From: Adiantum capillus-veneris
Lineage: Eukaryota; Streptophyta; Polypodiopsida; Polypodiales; Pteridaceae
Direction: 5' to 3'
Length of the DNA stretch: 64,000 nt
Assembly: GCA_014529385.2 (NCBI GenBank)
Contig: CM043944.1
Location: 172,174,740-172,238,739, forward strand
Shown here one piece after another: positions 35,970-49,503 of the stretch; the first letter of the stretch is position 1, and every line of letters begins with the position of its first letter. Made by a program: the position numbers and the translations under genes. The notes under the pieces were generated by a model. That model was not told where the DNA came from. It saw only the letters and a list, made by a program, of their open reading frames with translations, and searched no databases.

Positions 35970-37282
35970 GTCAGACGTCTCATCGCGTCCAAGCAGCGTA
36001 TCTGTCGGATTCTGCAAAAAAAGACAATAAGACAGCTTTCAGTAAGTATAAACATTTAACGACATTTATCAAACAATACAAAAAATAGAAAAGAGTAAAC
36101 CCTAATACTAACCATGCCGCCGCGAGAATTGAGAATGTCCATCAGGGCGTTTAAGCCCTTCCTGCCTGCGTACTCGCGCTCGTACGGTGTGGGATCACGT
36201 CCTGTCATCAACCACTGTCAAAACATACAAAGAATTCATTATGTTAGAATTAAAAAACTCATAAACCCTAAACTATCGAACATAAAGAGCAATGCGAAAA
36301 CACTTACAAAATTGGCCTCAAATGATGCCCATCCACCGCTCCCCAAGTGGTGCGAGCTCCCTGCCTCTACTCACGCTCTGGCTGCATCCTTTTGTTGCTT
36401 CCACTTGTCGGGATTCTCGCGCACTGCTTTCTTCGCATTCTTCCAATCTTCTTTGGCCAGCCAATCTGGCCTGTTCCACCCATGCTTGATTGCTTTTTGC
36501 ACTTCGGAACGCTTGTGTTTGCAGTATTCGCGCATTCGAATCTTCATCCGGTCTTCATTGAAGCGCTGATCCCGTGTTGGAACGGGAAACTCATCATGAA
36601 GTATGCTGATGACTCTGTTTTTTAAATCACTTTGTACTTCACTCCATTTGTTTAGTATGTAGTGTCTAAACAGCTGAGAGCAAAGACCACGCATGCGCGA
36701 GATCACCTTCTTGCCGTCATCATCCATGATGATGCCGCCGCTGAAGTTGACGGAGTAAGGCAAGCCCTCTAGCCGGTGACGCGTGAACCTGGGTGTCCCG
36801 GCAGGGGTCTCTAGCGGCGTGTCGATGGGGGTACGGACATCAGGTGTCTCCACCGGCGTCTGGGCCCCGAAGCGAGGAGTGTCGAGTGGGGTGGCTCCTG
36901 GCGGAGTAGGTAGAGGTGTGTAGCTGCTAGGAACAGTCAGCCGTGCAAAACCAAGCGTAGATGGCGATGCTGTGGGTGGTGTGGGGGCGGGCAAAGAAGA
37001 GGAGGGTAAAGAGCCTCGTCGAACACGAGGCGGTGTGGAGGCATCGGTGTCGGAATCCCCACAACAACCGCCACCGCCACCGCCACTACTAGAGCGCCGG
37101 TGTCTAGACGAGTGTGAAGCTCGTCTCGTCGACACCGAAGCTTCGGAGCGCGCCGAATGCTCCGAAATAGAGGGAGATGCGGATGGAGTAGGAACGCGCG
37201 ATGATGCGCCAGAGCGATGACGCTCCACGTACCACTGTCTCTGCTGCGGTGACAAAGAAGAAAGAAACTCCTCATCATCCAT
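35970..37282 (-). CDS. Second CACTA protein, plant En/Spm transposase-like (TNPA-type)
   Basis: A start at 37282 (MDDEEFLSSLSPQQRQWYV) is followed by a Ser/Pro/Thr-rich domain with an SSSGGGGGG run. The conserved part then reads WSEVQSDLKNRVISILHDEF ... KHGWNRPDWLAKEDW (near 36650-36420), typical of the plant En/Spm family. A TGA at 36371-36373 can be read as a CGA mutation or can lie in an intron (GTGAGT there is a good donor). Further exons are plausible at about 36213-36116 (TGRDPTPYEREYAGRKGLNA) and 36014-35990 (QNPTDTLLGRD) with GT/AG borders. A CAG just upstream of the start suggests a 5' exon. It probably binds the subterminal repeats. Exon limits are uncertain. Confidence 0.7.
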
Positions 37283-37689
37283 ACCTGCATTAAACACACG
37301 AATATTTAAAGTTAATATTGAATGAATAGAGTAGACAATGACGCAAAGACCATTAAATACAATGACGTAATGACGCAATGAATTGAGTGATAGAAGAGGC
37401 AAGTCGAAAACTCAGAATTTTCAATCAAAAGATGTGAGCGCGAGTAGAAAAGAGCGTTATACACCATGGAAGGTACTTAGAGAGCCAGAGCTTTTACAAC
37501 ACGGAGCAAAATTGTTCAAATACAATATTCGTGGCTTTAAGATATCTCTCTCTCATCCTCGCATAACTCAGCATAACTTCCTATATCTATATAGAGCTCT
37601 CCGTTTAAACACATATCCTCTGTTTCATTTTGTAGCTCCTCTGCATGCACCCCATATAGAGTAGTAGCATCTTGATGCTCGTCTGGCAC

Positions 37690-39654
37690 CACCGCAACGG
37701 CTTCTGATTAAGCATATTCTCTGATCTCCTCCATTGATGCCGTTGTGATTGGCACATGGTAGCCTTCATACGTCCTTGCACTACGAGGGGCTACCTCTAT
37801 GACGTACCACCAGTTTGATGTAGACTTGGTAGGATGAAATATTACCTGCCAGAGCCACATAACTTACATGAGAGCTTTCAAGCACATAACTTGTAAAAGG
37901 GGGATGTTAACTATTTACATACTTACTTGTTCACAATGCTCGGGTAGTACGAAAGTGTCTCTTAGGTCAGTCCATTTCTTAGTAGAATCCACCTCAAGAA
38001 AACCAGACTCTCCTCTACGCACAGTAGCGTTGCGACCCTCCATGATTATCTTGAACCATTGCACGTCGAACAAGTCGACAAAAAATCCTCTGTAATCGAT
38101 CCTCAAAATCTCTTGCAGCGTGCCGAAGTAAGTGAGTTCCGCACCACAGGATCTGCATCAAAGGAACGTCGTCGACTAGACTGTTCAAATTTTGCCATGA
38201 TTCCACAATCTTGAGTAAAACGCTTTTTGTCGATTCGTTCCACCCTAAAATGTCAACCTTTACACCATGCTGCTGTGTATGACTTATACTACAACGAACA
38301 AAGATTATGAGTGGCCGTTCAAACGTTTAGAAATAAAGTCACTAGCTAGTCGTACATTGCAAACTTACCTTGGTCGCGCAACCCCGAGAGTACTCCCACT
38401 CTTCCTCAGTCACTTCGTCACCGCATTGTTGTGCGCTTTTCAATTGGTTGTGCAACCATCTTAAGCTCATGAAGGTTGGTAGGCTCTCCAGAACCGTCGG
38501 ATAGTGCATCGGTGGTCGTCTTCCCCGTCTCCGCTCGATTCGTGCCCTTTGTCGCTCTTGCTTTGCATATATCCTCATATTGTGAAATCCACTTTTGCAT
38601 CACTGGATTGTGAAGCATGCAAAATCGGTTGATTTTAGCCATCCATAGCCAGGCCTAAGTGCAAATTTCGAGCTTCCCTGGCAAAATCTGACCATGTTCC
38701 ATCTATATGTTTCCAGGCTGCGCAATCTGCAAGAATTCGTAGCACACCATCCGAAGATTTATTCTCCTCATACCATGATGCTAGGACGGCCATGGACTTA
38801 CATTCGAAGAAATGCTTGATGCGAGGAAGCAGAGGAAAATGTCGCAAAACCTTTTGTGGAATTTTTGTCCCGTGGAGATCTACTCGATATCTTTCGGAAT
38901 CACATTTCGGACACTTCTCCATGTCTATGTATTCCCCTCTGAAAAGAATGCAGTCATTAGGACAAGCGTGGATAGAATTATAATCCATCCCCAAGTTTCG
39001 CAAAATCTTTCTTGCTTCATCTTGGGAATCTGGCATCACATCGTCAGCTGGTAGTATGTGCTCTTTAAGCAATCTACACAACATAAAAATACGATACAGT
39101 CGTGTAAAAATCTATCAGATCATTATACATTTAGAGTTTTATTAAAGTAAACTAATTGTAATAGATCACTTGAAAAGCGTTGTGACGCTAGTGTCACTCC
39201 ATCCAAACTTTGCCTGCATGTTGAGAAGAACCAGGAGTGCTTTCAATCTAGACATACGTGCTCCATTATACAATGGCGTATCGGCTTCACTTTTCATATC
39301 ATCATAGATAAGCCTTTCTGAATCCATGATCGTCTCGATCATTTCATCAATCTCGGGCTCAAACATTGCCTCGTTGGGAATGTGCTCTGCATGATCATCC
39401 CCCGAGCTGTCAGAGGCTACATCTTGTGGCCTCACATATGCTGCTTGTTGGCCAGCGTCAGATTCCGACGAGTTATAATTGGCAACAACTCGATCTATAA
39501 TAGATGGATCGAACTCGCCAAATTCGCGAACGTGCTGCAAAGAAACGCGTCTTGTCCGTCGCACAGCGTGCTTGCATTGATTACAAGGACATAAGACCCT
39601 CGTTGAGAGATAGGTGTTTCGGTTGGACGGTCCCACATCCTCGTCACTACTCAT
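37690..39654 (-). pseudogene. TNP2-type CACTA transposase, catalytic core deleted
   Basis: Exon 1 (39654-about 39165) starts MSSDEDVGPSN with a CPCNQC cluster. A short intron ends at TGTGTAG near 39075. Exon 2 reads ILPADDVMPDSQDEA ... CPNDCILFRGEY ... CPKCDSERY and ends in LGLAMDG near 38635, the usual TNP2 N-terminal block. There the sequence jumps to RFCMLHNPVMQKWI, which resembles the late C-terminal region of the family, so the catalytic middle is missing. The C-terminal block is recognisable at about 38130-37915 (GTLQEILRIDYRGFFVDLFDVQWF split by frame) and 37850-37720 (TSNWWYVIEVAPRSARTYEG). The element therefore needs another copy's transposase. Confidence 0.85.
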
Positions 39655-39716
39655 AATGAGGATAAAAATCTTATAACCTGGACAAAAAATTTAATATTCT
39701 ATTGGCATTCTTCATC

Positions 39717-41560
<1,844 letters not shown>

Positions 41561-41744
41561 GCCGAAAAACTCAGATCTGAGATCTGAGTTTTTGGGCGCT
41601 CTCTGTTACTTTTTTAGCCCAGTCGGCGTCGCTATGAGCGTCGCAAATTTACAAAGAAATTTGCGACGCTCATAGCGACGCCGGGAATATTTTTTTTGAG
41701 CGTCGTTGTGTGAGCGTTGCTAATATGAATAGCCTCTTGTAGTG
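41561..41744. repeat. Right CACTA end with two perfect palindromes
   Basis: A perfect inverted repeat has 27-base arms at 41624-41650 and 41657-41683 with a 6-base loop; the arms contain GGCGTCGCTATGAGCGTCGC. A second has 14-base arms (AAAAACTCAGATCT, 41565-41578, and its complement 41580-41593) around one base. The 12-base terminal repeat closes the element. Confidence 0.92.
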
Positions 41745-41747
41745 TCA

Positions 41748-43250
41748 ATCCGTTTGTTGTATAAACCATTTGATGCTTTCATGGTCAAAAAAATTTCAAA
41801 CTGAGCACCATATAGATGCCGCCATGTTTTTAAGGCATACACTATTGCATAGAGTTCGCGCCCATAAGCAAAGTAGTTCTGTTGAGCTGCATCAAGCTTC
41901 TTGCTTTCAAATGCAATTGGCCGTCCATCCTGTAATAGGACTGCTCCAATAGCACGATCACTCGCATTTGTTCCCAAAATAAATGGTTTAAGAGGATCTA
42001 AAATAGCTAGTATGGGAGCTGTAGCTAATGCATCCTTGAGCGTATCAAAACGGTGCCTTTTAGGTAATCCGTCATGGGAACAACAATATTAGCATAGTTT
42101 TTAACAAACCTTTCATAAAAACCTATAAATCCCAAAAAAATATGTAACTTTTCCAAATTTTTAGGAGAAGGCCATTTCCAGATGGTATCCACTTTGGATT
42201 GATCCATATATAGCCCATTAGTTGAAATAGCATGCCCTAGATAGTGAATTTCTTCTTTCAAAAAATCACACTTAGACTCCTTGGCATGTAATTTATTTGT
42301 TCGAAACAACTCGAACACCTACCTGAGATGTTGTAAGTGTTCTTCTTTAGAAGCACTGTAGACTAGAATGTTATCGAGGAAAACGATGAAAAATTTTCCC
42401 AAGTACGGCTTCAAGACACTATCCATAAGTGTCATGAATGTTGTGGGTGCATTGGTTAACAGAAAGGGTATCACCAAGAACTCATAGTGTCCAAACCGTG
42501 TTCGGAATGCAGTTTTGGGTATATCAACAAGTCGAATACGGACTTGGTGATATCCTGACCGCAAGTCTATTTTTGTAAAAATGCAAGCATGAGTGAGCTT
42601 GTCGAGAAACTCATCTACTCGGGGCAATTGGTATTTGTTCTTAATCGTAACCGCATTTAAGCCACGATAGTCTACGCAAATGCGCATACTGCCGTCTTTT
42701 TTCTTCACTAATAGGATAGAAGAGGCCCATGGTGAAGAATTGGGTTGTATATACCCTGTGCTAAGGTAGTCAGCAAGCTAATGTTCCACCTCAGCAGCTT
42801 TGTAATAACTCATACGGTAGGGCAGTTTACTGACAGGTTTACAACCTACAGCCACATCGATGCTATGTTGCACCCATCGTGTCTGCGGTAATCCTGGTGG
42901 CGAATCATTAGGAAAAACATCTTGAAATTCCTTTAGTAATTTTTGTAACTCACTAGCAACGTTTGCTTGTTTGGAATTAGCCATTGGTGGAAGAGATGAG
43001 AGAGAAGCATGCGGTGTTGGGGAATGTTCAACAGATTCAATGTTGAAAAGAAAATGAGACAGTGAGTAACACAATAAAACTTGATCTATTTCATTATTAG
43101 AAACGAGCTGCATAAGATCAACGGTACAAATCAATGGTGAAGAAGGTACATCCTTCTTTCCTAACAACAACACATGTGTGCCATGGGATTCAAACATCAA
43201 GCTGTTATGCTCATAGCTATGCTTCAGTGATGTTCCTAGGCTATGCAACC
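41748..43250 (-). pseudogene. Element B pol, upstream part: RT and RNase H
   Basis: Read leftwards: a linker (HVLLLGKKDVP), the RT start ([17 protein letters not shown] near 42700), MPFGLTNA in the altered form IPFLLTNA, and the catalytic motif [10 protein letters not shown] near 42350, where the second Asp of DD is Asn. The connection region (LGHAISTNGL near 42230) and RNase H (ASDRAIGAVLLQDGRPIAFESKKLD near 41900) follow, ending at the CACTA insertion. The FLDN change and missing or frameshifted segments make it inactive. Confidence 0.9.
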
Positions 43251-44802
43251 ACTACCTACCAAGGACCACGTCTGCCCTTTCCATGTTCTTAACCTGAAAA
43301 TCCAAGCATATGGAGTAACCTTGTACTTCCAACATAACAGCTCGGCATTGAGTATCCCAGATTTCGGTATCATGTCCATTCATCATTGCTACCTTGTAGC
43401 GGTGGGTACTTGGAGTTTGAGGCAATTTGAGTTTTTTCACCAATCCATAATTGATGAAATTGTGAGTAGCACCGTCATCTACCAAGATGCGCACCTTGTG
43501 ACCTTGCAGAGATCCATGCATACATACTAACTCATGTAGTTCAAAGGCTTGTTGCCACATGGAAGCTGTGAGACAGCATTCATGTACCACCTCTGTGTGT
43601 GTTACTTCCACAGTAGAGAATCGTGAGGAAGACTCAAGAGGTAGTAGTTGCACCATGTGCACTGCTTTCTCCTTGCCGTGAGCAGCAGATTTCCCCTTGG
43701 GACAATCTTTTTTGCCATGACCACTTCCTAAACATTGAAAACATAATTTTCTCTTTCTTATCTTTATCAAAGTCCTCATAAGAGAGAGGACCTCTAGACC
43801 CCTTGGGTTTCTTAGATGCATCTGAATTGGCTACTATAAATTTCCTTTTATTGTGCCCATACTGAGTGCGTGTATTACCATGTGTATTAACAGGTACGTG
43901 AATATCATGTGCTTTCTTTTCATCTGGATCATCATGAATATGTGCTTTCACTATGGCTTTCTCAAGTGTTTGAGGGTCTTAGGTCTTGACATACTTCTTA
44001 AGCTCTCATGTCAGACCATGTATAAACCCCCGTACTTGTTGAAAGTTATCTAAGCCTTCCAACTTGAGGATAACATCCCAATAGTGAGATATATATTCAA
44101 GCAATTATGGGTATTGGTGCATGGAACATGTGTCCCAAGCCGTCCAATTCTGATTTGTCTCATTTGTATGCAAAAATTCTTTACTAAACATAGCTTCAAA
44201 AGCTGCCCAACTCTGTGGTATGATATTATTCTCCTTGAGAGACATCCACCATTTGTAGGCATTGCCTTCCAGAGTTAAGCTCATTTGCAGAGCTCTAACT
44301 ACGTCCGGAATACGCCGTAAGGCGTGAATTCCATCCCACTTGTTGAGAAAGATATTCACTGCATCCTTATTGCGGTCACATTCTTCTCCCTTAAAAATTG
44401 GTGGTTTGGTGTTTTTCAACAATTCATCCACCTCTTTTGTAGTGAGAGTGTGTAAGGTATCAGCAGTTGGGCCTTGCCCTAGATTAAAGGGGCCTTGCCC
44501 TTGTGTAGCAACGTGCTCATGCATGTGGGTGTCAGCAGGACCCTTGGATCGCTGTTGCATTAATTGAATCACTAATGTGGATAGTTTAGTAACATTTGCA
44601 TTTAAAGGCTTAAAATTTTCATCCATGACTAACATGCGAGTCTGAAGTGCACGAAATTCTTGATATCAATCAATTCATAAGTGTCATCACCTGCCATAGC
44701 ATCGCGAGTACTCTCCTTCAGAGGATCCGGCGGCGGGCTATCATGGACAGGATTAGGTGTACTTTGCTCAAAATCAAAAGTCATATTTATATCTGAATCC
44801 AT
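43251..44802 (-). pseudogene. Element B gag and protease
   Basis: It starts MDSDINMTFDFE at 44802. The capsid-like part reads PPIFKGEECDRNKDAVNIFLNKW and NAYKWWMSL ... WAAFEAMFSKEF (44420-44180). The zinc knuckle CFQCLGSGHGKKDC (CX2CX4HX4C) lies near 43740-43700. The protease domain has VDDGATHNFI near 43465 and RADVVLGR at its end near 43250. Frameshifts separate the segments. It is collinear with gag-protease of element E, so B and E belong to one family. Confidence 0.88.
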
Positions 44803-45589
44803 GGCGACAAAGTGCGGTGCAAGGAATAGTCAAAAAATACCTGAGATTGAGAGCACTTGCAAAGTGTAATTAGCCTTGCTAATCCCATCAAAATCAATAG
44901 TATCCCGGTGGAAATCAATCCAAAATGTCCGTCGTATAGGGAATTTTTTAATTCCTTTGTAGCCGAATCAATTATGCTTGCAACCATTAATTGATTTTGA
45001 AAGATAATGGTACTTTGAACTCCGGTCAGAATGCTTTGATTAAATTTTTGAGTTTTTGCGGGTAATACGCAAAGAATTGGTGCAAAGTTTTTGCCGACCG
45101 TGTCAAGATGCCGTGCCTTGCCGAATCCGCACACAAGAAAGGGGGGGGGGGGGTACCCCATTGTGGGTACCGTCCCTTGTACTTGAAAAAAAAGGTTTGG
45201 TCACTAACCCCCAAAGGGTTGGGCACCCGTTCAATGTGTAAAGACCAAGCTCAGCGGCTATGGCCACTTACAATAGCACGCGAGGGAGGAGATGAGGCCA
45301 TGGCGGTAACTGCGGTGCACAAGGGGCTTCGGCCCTAGGTCGAGAAATACTACCCTGCCCGACACGATGCCGTAGAGCCCTCAAGGGTTGGGTTTGGTGC
45401 AGGTCCCACCTCGGCCGCTTCTCCTTGCAAGGGGAGTTGCTCACAGATTTTGGCTTGTTGTCCTCCTCACAGGAGAGGTGCTCCACGGTCCCTTGACCCC
45501 GACATGCAACTTTCTCATGCAAGTTTGTGTGGCTCCCCTCCTCCACGGCTGTACCTTTCCCAAAAAAAGAACTGAGCTCCTGATACCAA
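44803..45589 (-). other. 5' leader and primer binding site of element B
   Basis: No gene. At 45572-45589 the minus strand reads TTGGTATCAGGAGCTC just inside the LTR, an initiator tRNA-Met type primer site with one extra G. A G run lies at about 45140-45152. Open frames in this leader have no recognised domain. Confidence 0.7.
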
Positions 45590-45742
45590 TGTCAGACAAG
45601 GGGCACTAGAACCTAGGAGTCCACCACCCAACCAACCACTATATAGCATGGCCCTTGGCCCTTTGCCCTAGTTGGACTCCCTTTCCACATTGCCTAGCCC
45701 GGCCTTGCCCTTGTCTAGTCCGGCCTTGCCGATGTCCTTACA
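45590..45742 (-). repeat. 5' LTR of element B (153 bases)
   Basis: It starts TGTCAGACAAGG and ends TCCTTACA. It pairs with 32149-32301, the same length. Confidence 0.9.
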
Positions 45743-46212
45743 TTCTACCTCACGCATAGCAGGAAACCTTCCCTTCACCTTCTCTTTAAGAATTGGCCAT
45801 CAACCAGCCACAAACCGGTCTTTCTTTAGGAAATCGGGTGCCCCTTCTCCCTCCCTCAATGATGTGACCCATCATCCCCATAGATCCATGAACTTCGATT
45901 TGCATGCTACATATTCATCCATACTTCCTTGATTCAACCCCATCAACAATTGCCACAATTTCTTTGATGTGGTTCATTCTCTAAAGTGCCTTCGAAATGA
46001 TTCTCTTAGCAGGTCCCACCTCTCCTTGGTGGCTTGCACCAAGGCGTTGTACCATGATCTTGCTTCCACTTTCATTACAGTGGAAAAATATGCAGACATG
46101 AAGCATTGTCATCCCTTCCAGAGACAACACATGCTATTTCAAGATTATCTAGGAAATTCGAAGCATCTTTGTCCACATTACCCGTGATGGTTGGGAAGGA
46201 AACGTTTGCCAT
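45743..46212 (-). pseudogene. Element A gag, N-terminal part
   Basis: It starts MANVSFPTITGNVDKD at 46212. The retrotransposon gag domain follows: NFLDNLEIACVVSGRDD, then WYNALVQATKERWDLL in a shifted frame, and LKEKVKGRFPAMRE at the junction with element B. The domain continues across the insertion at 32148. At least two frameshifts and several stops are present. Confidence 0.8.
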
Positions 46213-47605
46213 TGCAAAACAAGATTTTCAAACCTTTTTTTCCTCTTTCTTAAAAAAAACACAAGTAGCTTAGCGGCTTATAACGGCTTCTTACAAGGTT
46301 GGGTAGATAGATCAAAACAGAATGAAAATTGAGACATTAAAGAAGTGATGGTAATCCAACACGGGGAGGATAATGGGATTTGGAGAGCTAAGGATCTCTC
46401 CTAGCACCACAAAACCAAACCAAAACACATTCTTCTACTGATAGAAGATCTTCCTATCTACATATATATATATACGTGCATTTGTTGCAAAATTCTAAAC
46501 AAAAAGGCGGTTGGTCCATTATCCATGATGCCCAGAGGGTAGAGTACTCACTTATACCCTTACCATGCCGGTGTTGACAAGTCGGCATATCCACAGGAGG
46601 TCATCGCCCTTCATAGACTTCATCTTTCCTTCATTTCTCATCACGTATGGAGTGATGGAAACATGTTTGACCACTCCTAACCTTTTAGCTAGCAACAATT
46701 GCAAGTAGTTGCCATAATTGGCTTGTTACACCATTTAATTGTAGCTCATCTCCGGCCCACTAGGTTTCACCCATGGTAAACAATTTCTTCAGGATGAGTT
46801 GTACGGAGAGAGGAGGAAGGCCCTTTACCCACCTTCCAAAATAGCAAGGACAGTAGCCAAACCACTCCTCTCTAGGGCATGGGAACCTCCTTATCACCTC
46901 CGCTTTGGGTTTGTCAAAGTGAACTGGCAACACTCGCATGCACGTCGCAAATTGATAGGCGATCTTCCGTCGCTTTGCCTTGGATGACCTTCTTTTTGGC
47001 AGCCTAGGCACGATTCTGCTTTCCAAACTCAAAGCACTCGCATGGCCATGTGTTTTTCCTTCCTTGGGGGTCATGTGATTTAGAATTAGCCTAGCCCTCC
47101 TTTTCCCTTGGCACGAGAAGCCCCTTTTGGCCACTTAGAAGCATAGGCTACACTTCTATTTTTAGATTCCTCGGGGAAGAGAGTATTTACTAACCTCTTT
47201 CCTTCCTTAATATGGATGATTTCTTTGCGGTGGATTTCTTTGCAGTGGATGTTGTTGTAGAGGATTTTCGCTTCTCCTTTACTTTCATTGATGGCACTCA
47301 TTGATAGAGTAGTGCGCTGGGTGAAGGCAATGAGAGCAGCCTGCTGCCCTCCCTCGGGTGGCTCTTGATTCATTATAAGAATGAGAGATGCGAGATGGAG
47401 AACTTACTTCCTGGATTTTGACGATGGTATATTCTGAAAGCAGCACTTCGATGAAGGCTCTTAATGATTCTTCAATTTCTTCCTCCTCCTCTCTCTAATT
47501 GGAGAATTTCTGCAGCCACTTGTTTAGGGTCGACAATGTGCATTGTTTTCAGTGTTGTAAACTGAAGGATTTTGAGAATCCCTCCTCAATGGTGGAGGCC
47601 CCAAA
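46213..47605 (-). other. Long 5' leader of element A with two overlapping open frames
   Basis: Between the LTR and gag are two overlapping minus-strand frames, 47373-47086 (95 codons) and 47134-46760 (124 codons). Both are rich in Lys and Arg, and I recognise neither. Long leaders, sometimes with an extra ORF, are known in Tat and Athila elements, so one could be a frameshifted remnant. The segment beside the LTR reads TTTGGGGCCTCCACC on the minus strand where the primer site should be; I cannot assign a tRNA. Confidence 0.5.
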
Positions 47606-47879
47606 TGACAAGGGAAAGTGCAAAACAGACCTCAGCGGCCTCTATGCCAGGCCCGTTCACGCAGAATTTGTCACGGGAAGTGAACAGGGGCACCACCTAG
47701 CTTCAAGCAGCTAGGACATGGACAACAGCAAACACCACGCATGGCGCACACACACACACACACACACAGAGATGGAGATGTAGACGGAGGAGATGAAGAC
47801 CCTTTGGAATGTGCGGATAAACTTGATTCAAGATGGTATTTACAAGACCCCTCGTCTCCGTAAGATGGAGACCACGGAG

Positions 47880-47945
<66 letters not shown>

Positions 47946-48645
47946 TATAGTGCATTTGGTAGGGAAATCTCATGTGATTGAGATCCTACTCCTGTGCATA
48001 GTGACCATTGGAGTCAGTGTGTGTGCATAATTTCTCTTTCAAGTGCTCCCCCCCGATAGTGACCTCTCACTGCTCTTTTAGAGGTGTAGGCTGCATTAGT
48101 TTAGTATAAACTAATTAGGTTTTAGGGCCCTAAGCTGGAGAGACAAAGCAGGCAGTCGAGTCCCAAATGGTTGATAGGTGCTTTGTTTTGGGAGAAATAA
48201 GAAATGATATTCTCCTAGGTGGGCCTTTCTGACCATGACCTAGACAGAGGTGGAATATACACAAGGTTTTCATTGCAAAGTTTGGCCTTGGAAAATGGAA
48301 AATGAATTACCCTACGGATGTTTCCTGAGGAAATGCATCATGGGTGAGATGTCAACGAATCGAAGGCTTTACTGGGCGTTGGTGTAGCGCGCTCGTTGAT
48401 CTTGATGCCGATTGGTGCATGCCTTTGGTGTCATTCTTTGATTTGTTTTTTCCATCATGTGTTTTGGGTCCGTTTGTCGATGTCCATTATATTTTCTTCT
48501 TCCTTCCTTCTTGTGTGTGCCATGTGTGTGCGTTGTTGGTGCATATGTGATTGTGTGCATGTGCTTATGCATTTAGTATATGTGGGTGTGTGTACATGTA
48601 TGTGCTTGTGAGTATGTTGTGTGTATGGTAAGAGAGAGAGAGAGA

Positions 48646-48693
<48 letters not shown>

Positions 48694-48818
48694 GAGGGTG
48701 AGTGTTTATGTGTGTGTATGGAAAGAGAAAGAGAGAGAATTTTTTTATTGGCTGCTGACACAGAACAACAGAGAGAGAGAGAGAGAGAGATATAGAGAGG
48801 TGTGAGAGCCTATGGGAG

Positions 48819-48860
<42 letters not shown>

Positions 48861-48947
48861 GAAGGGTGGGAGAATGAGATATATATATATATATATTGCC
48901 TCGCGATAATGAATGAGAGAGAGAGAGATAGCGGCCACCTGCAGATG

Positions 48948-48990
<43 letters not shown>

Positions 48991-49004
48991 GGTGGAAATA
49001 ATGG

Positions 49005-49035
<31 letters not shown>

Positions 49036-49189
49036 TGCCAAGCTGGGGTGGCCCCCTCTGTGAGCGCAAGGACAAAGGGGGGGGTGGTGATGACCTGCAA
49101 CAACCAAAATGTGTTCTTTTTTTTTGTTTTATAATGCACCCCTCTTTGGGTTAGTTCCCACGGCCGTGGCTTTTGAAAGCCGGCTATCA
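47606..49189 (-). repeat. 5' LTR of element A, loaded with microsatellites
   Basis: It starts TGACAAGGG and ends GGCTATCA. It aligns with 25567-27236 in unique blocks while the AG, GT and CA runs differ (for example AG at about 47884-47942 and 48950-48986, GT at about 48822-48852). It is about 86 bases shorter than the other copy, largely from repeat length. Confidence 0.9.
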
Positions 49190-49380
49190 ATAATAGGTAG
49201 AGATGAACCTCCACTGCGGTTCAAAGACACCTTGTCCACGACCCGCATTCACTTTAGGTTGAGCTTCACATGCTTGGGCCATTCCTCTACCACGCCTGCG
49301 ACCACGACTGCCTCCACTTCCAAGAGCACTAAGTCATAGTTCTTGCATCATGGTCATCATGTCTTGCATATTTTGTTGTA
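49190..49380 (-). pseudogene. Element D gag, middle fragment
   Basis: The minus strand reads QQNMQDMMTMMQEL, then RGRRRGRGMAQACEAQPKVN and PQWRFISTY at the left edge. A Met/Gln-rich and RGR-rich linker before a zinc knuckle is typical of gag. The left edge continues into YNCSELGH at 25566 across element A, and the right edge continues from the gag piece at 62733 across element E. Confidence 0.75.
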
Positions 49381-49503
49381 TGAAAGGGCAGTGGTAATTC
49401 GTTGCTAGTCTCCACCTTAGCCGTGCTATCTTATAGCCTCCCCCTAGCATACACATTGTCCGACCGTGCCGGTGGCCTTGTCCATAGGACCCATGTCCTT
49501 ACA
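49381..49503 (-). repeat. 3' LTR of element E (123 bases)
   Basis: It starts TGAAAGGGCAGTGG and ends GTCCTTACA. It pairs with 62610-62732. The integrase frame of element E stays open into it, to 49431. Confidence 0.88.

Noticed and set aside
41720-41977. Open frame running from element B RNase H into the CACTA end
   Set aside because: A chance fusion across the insertion junction; the last seven codons come from the CACTA terminal repeat.
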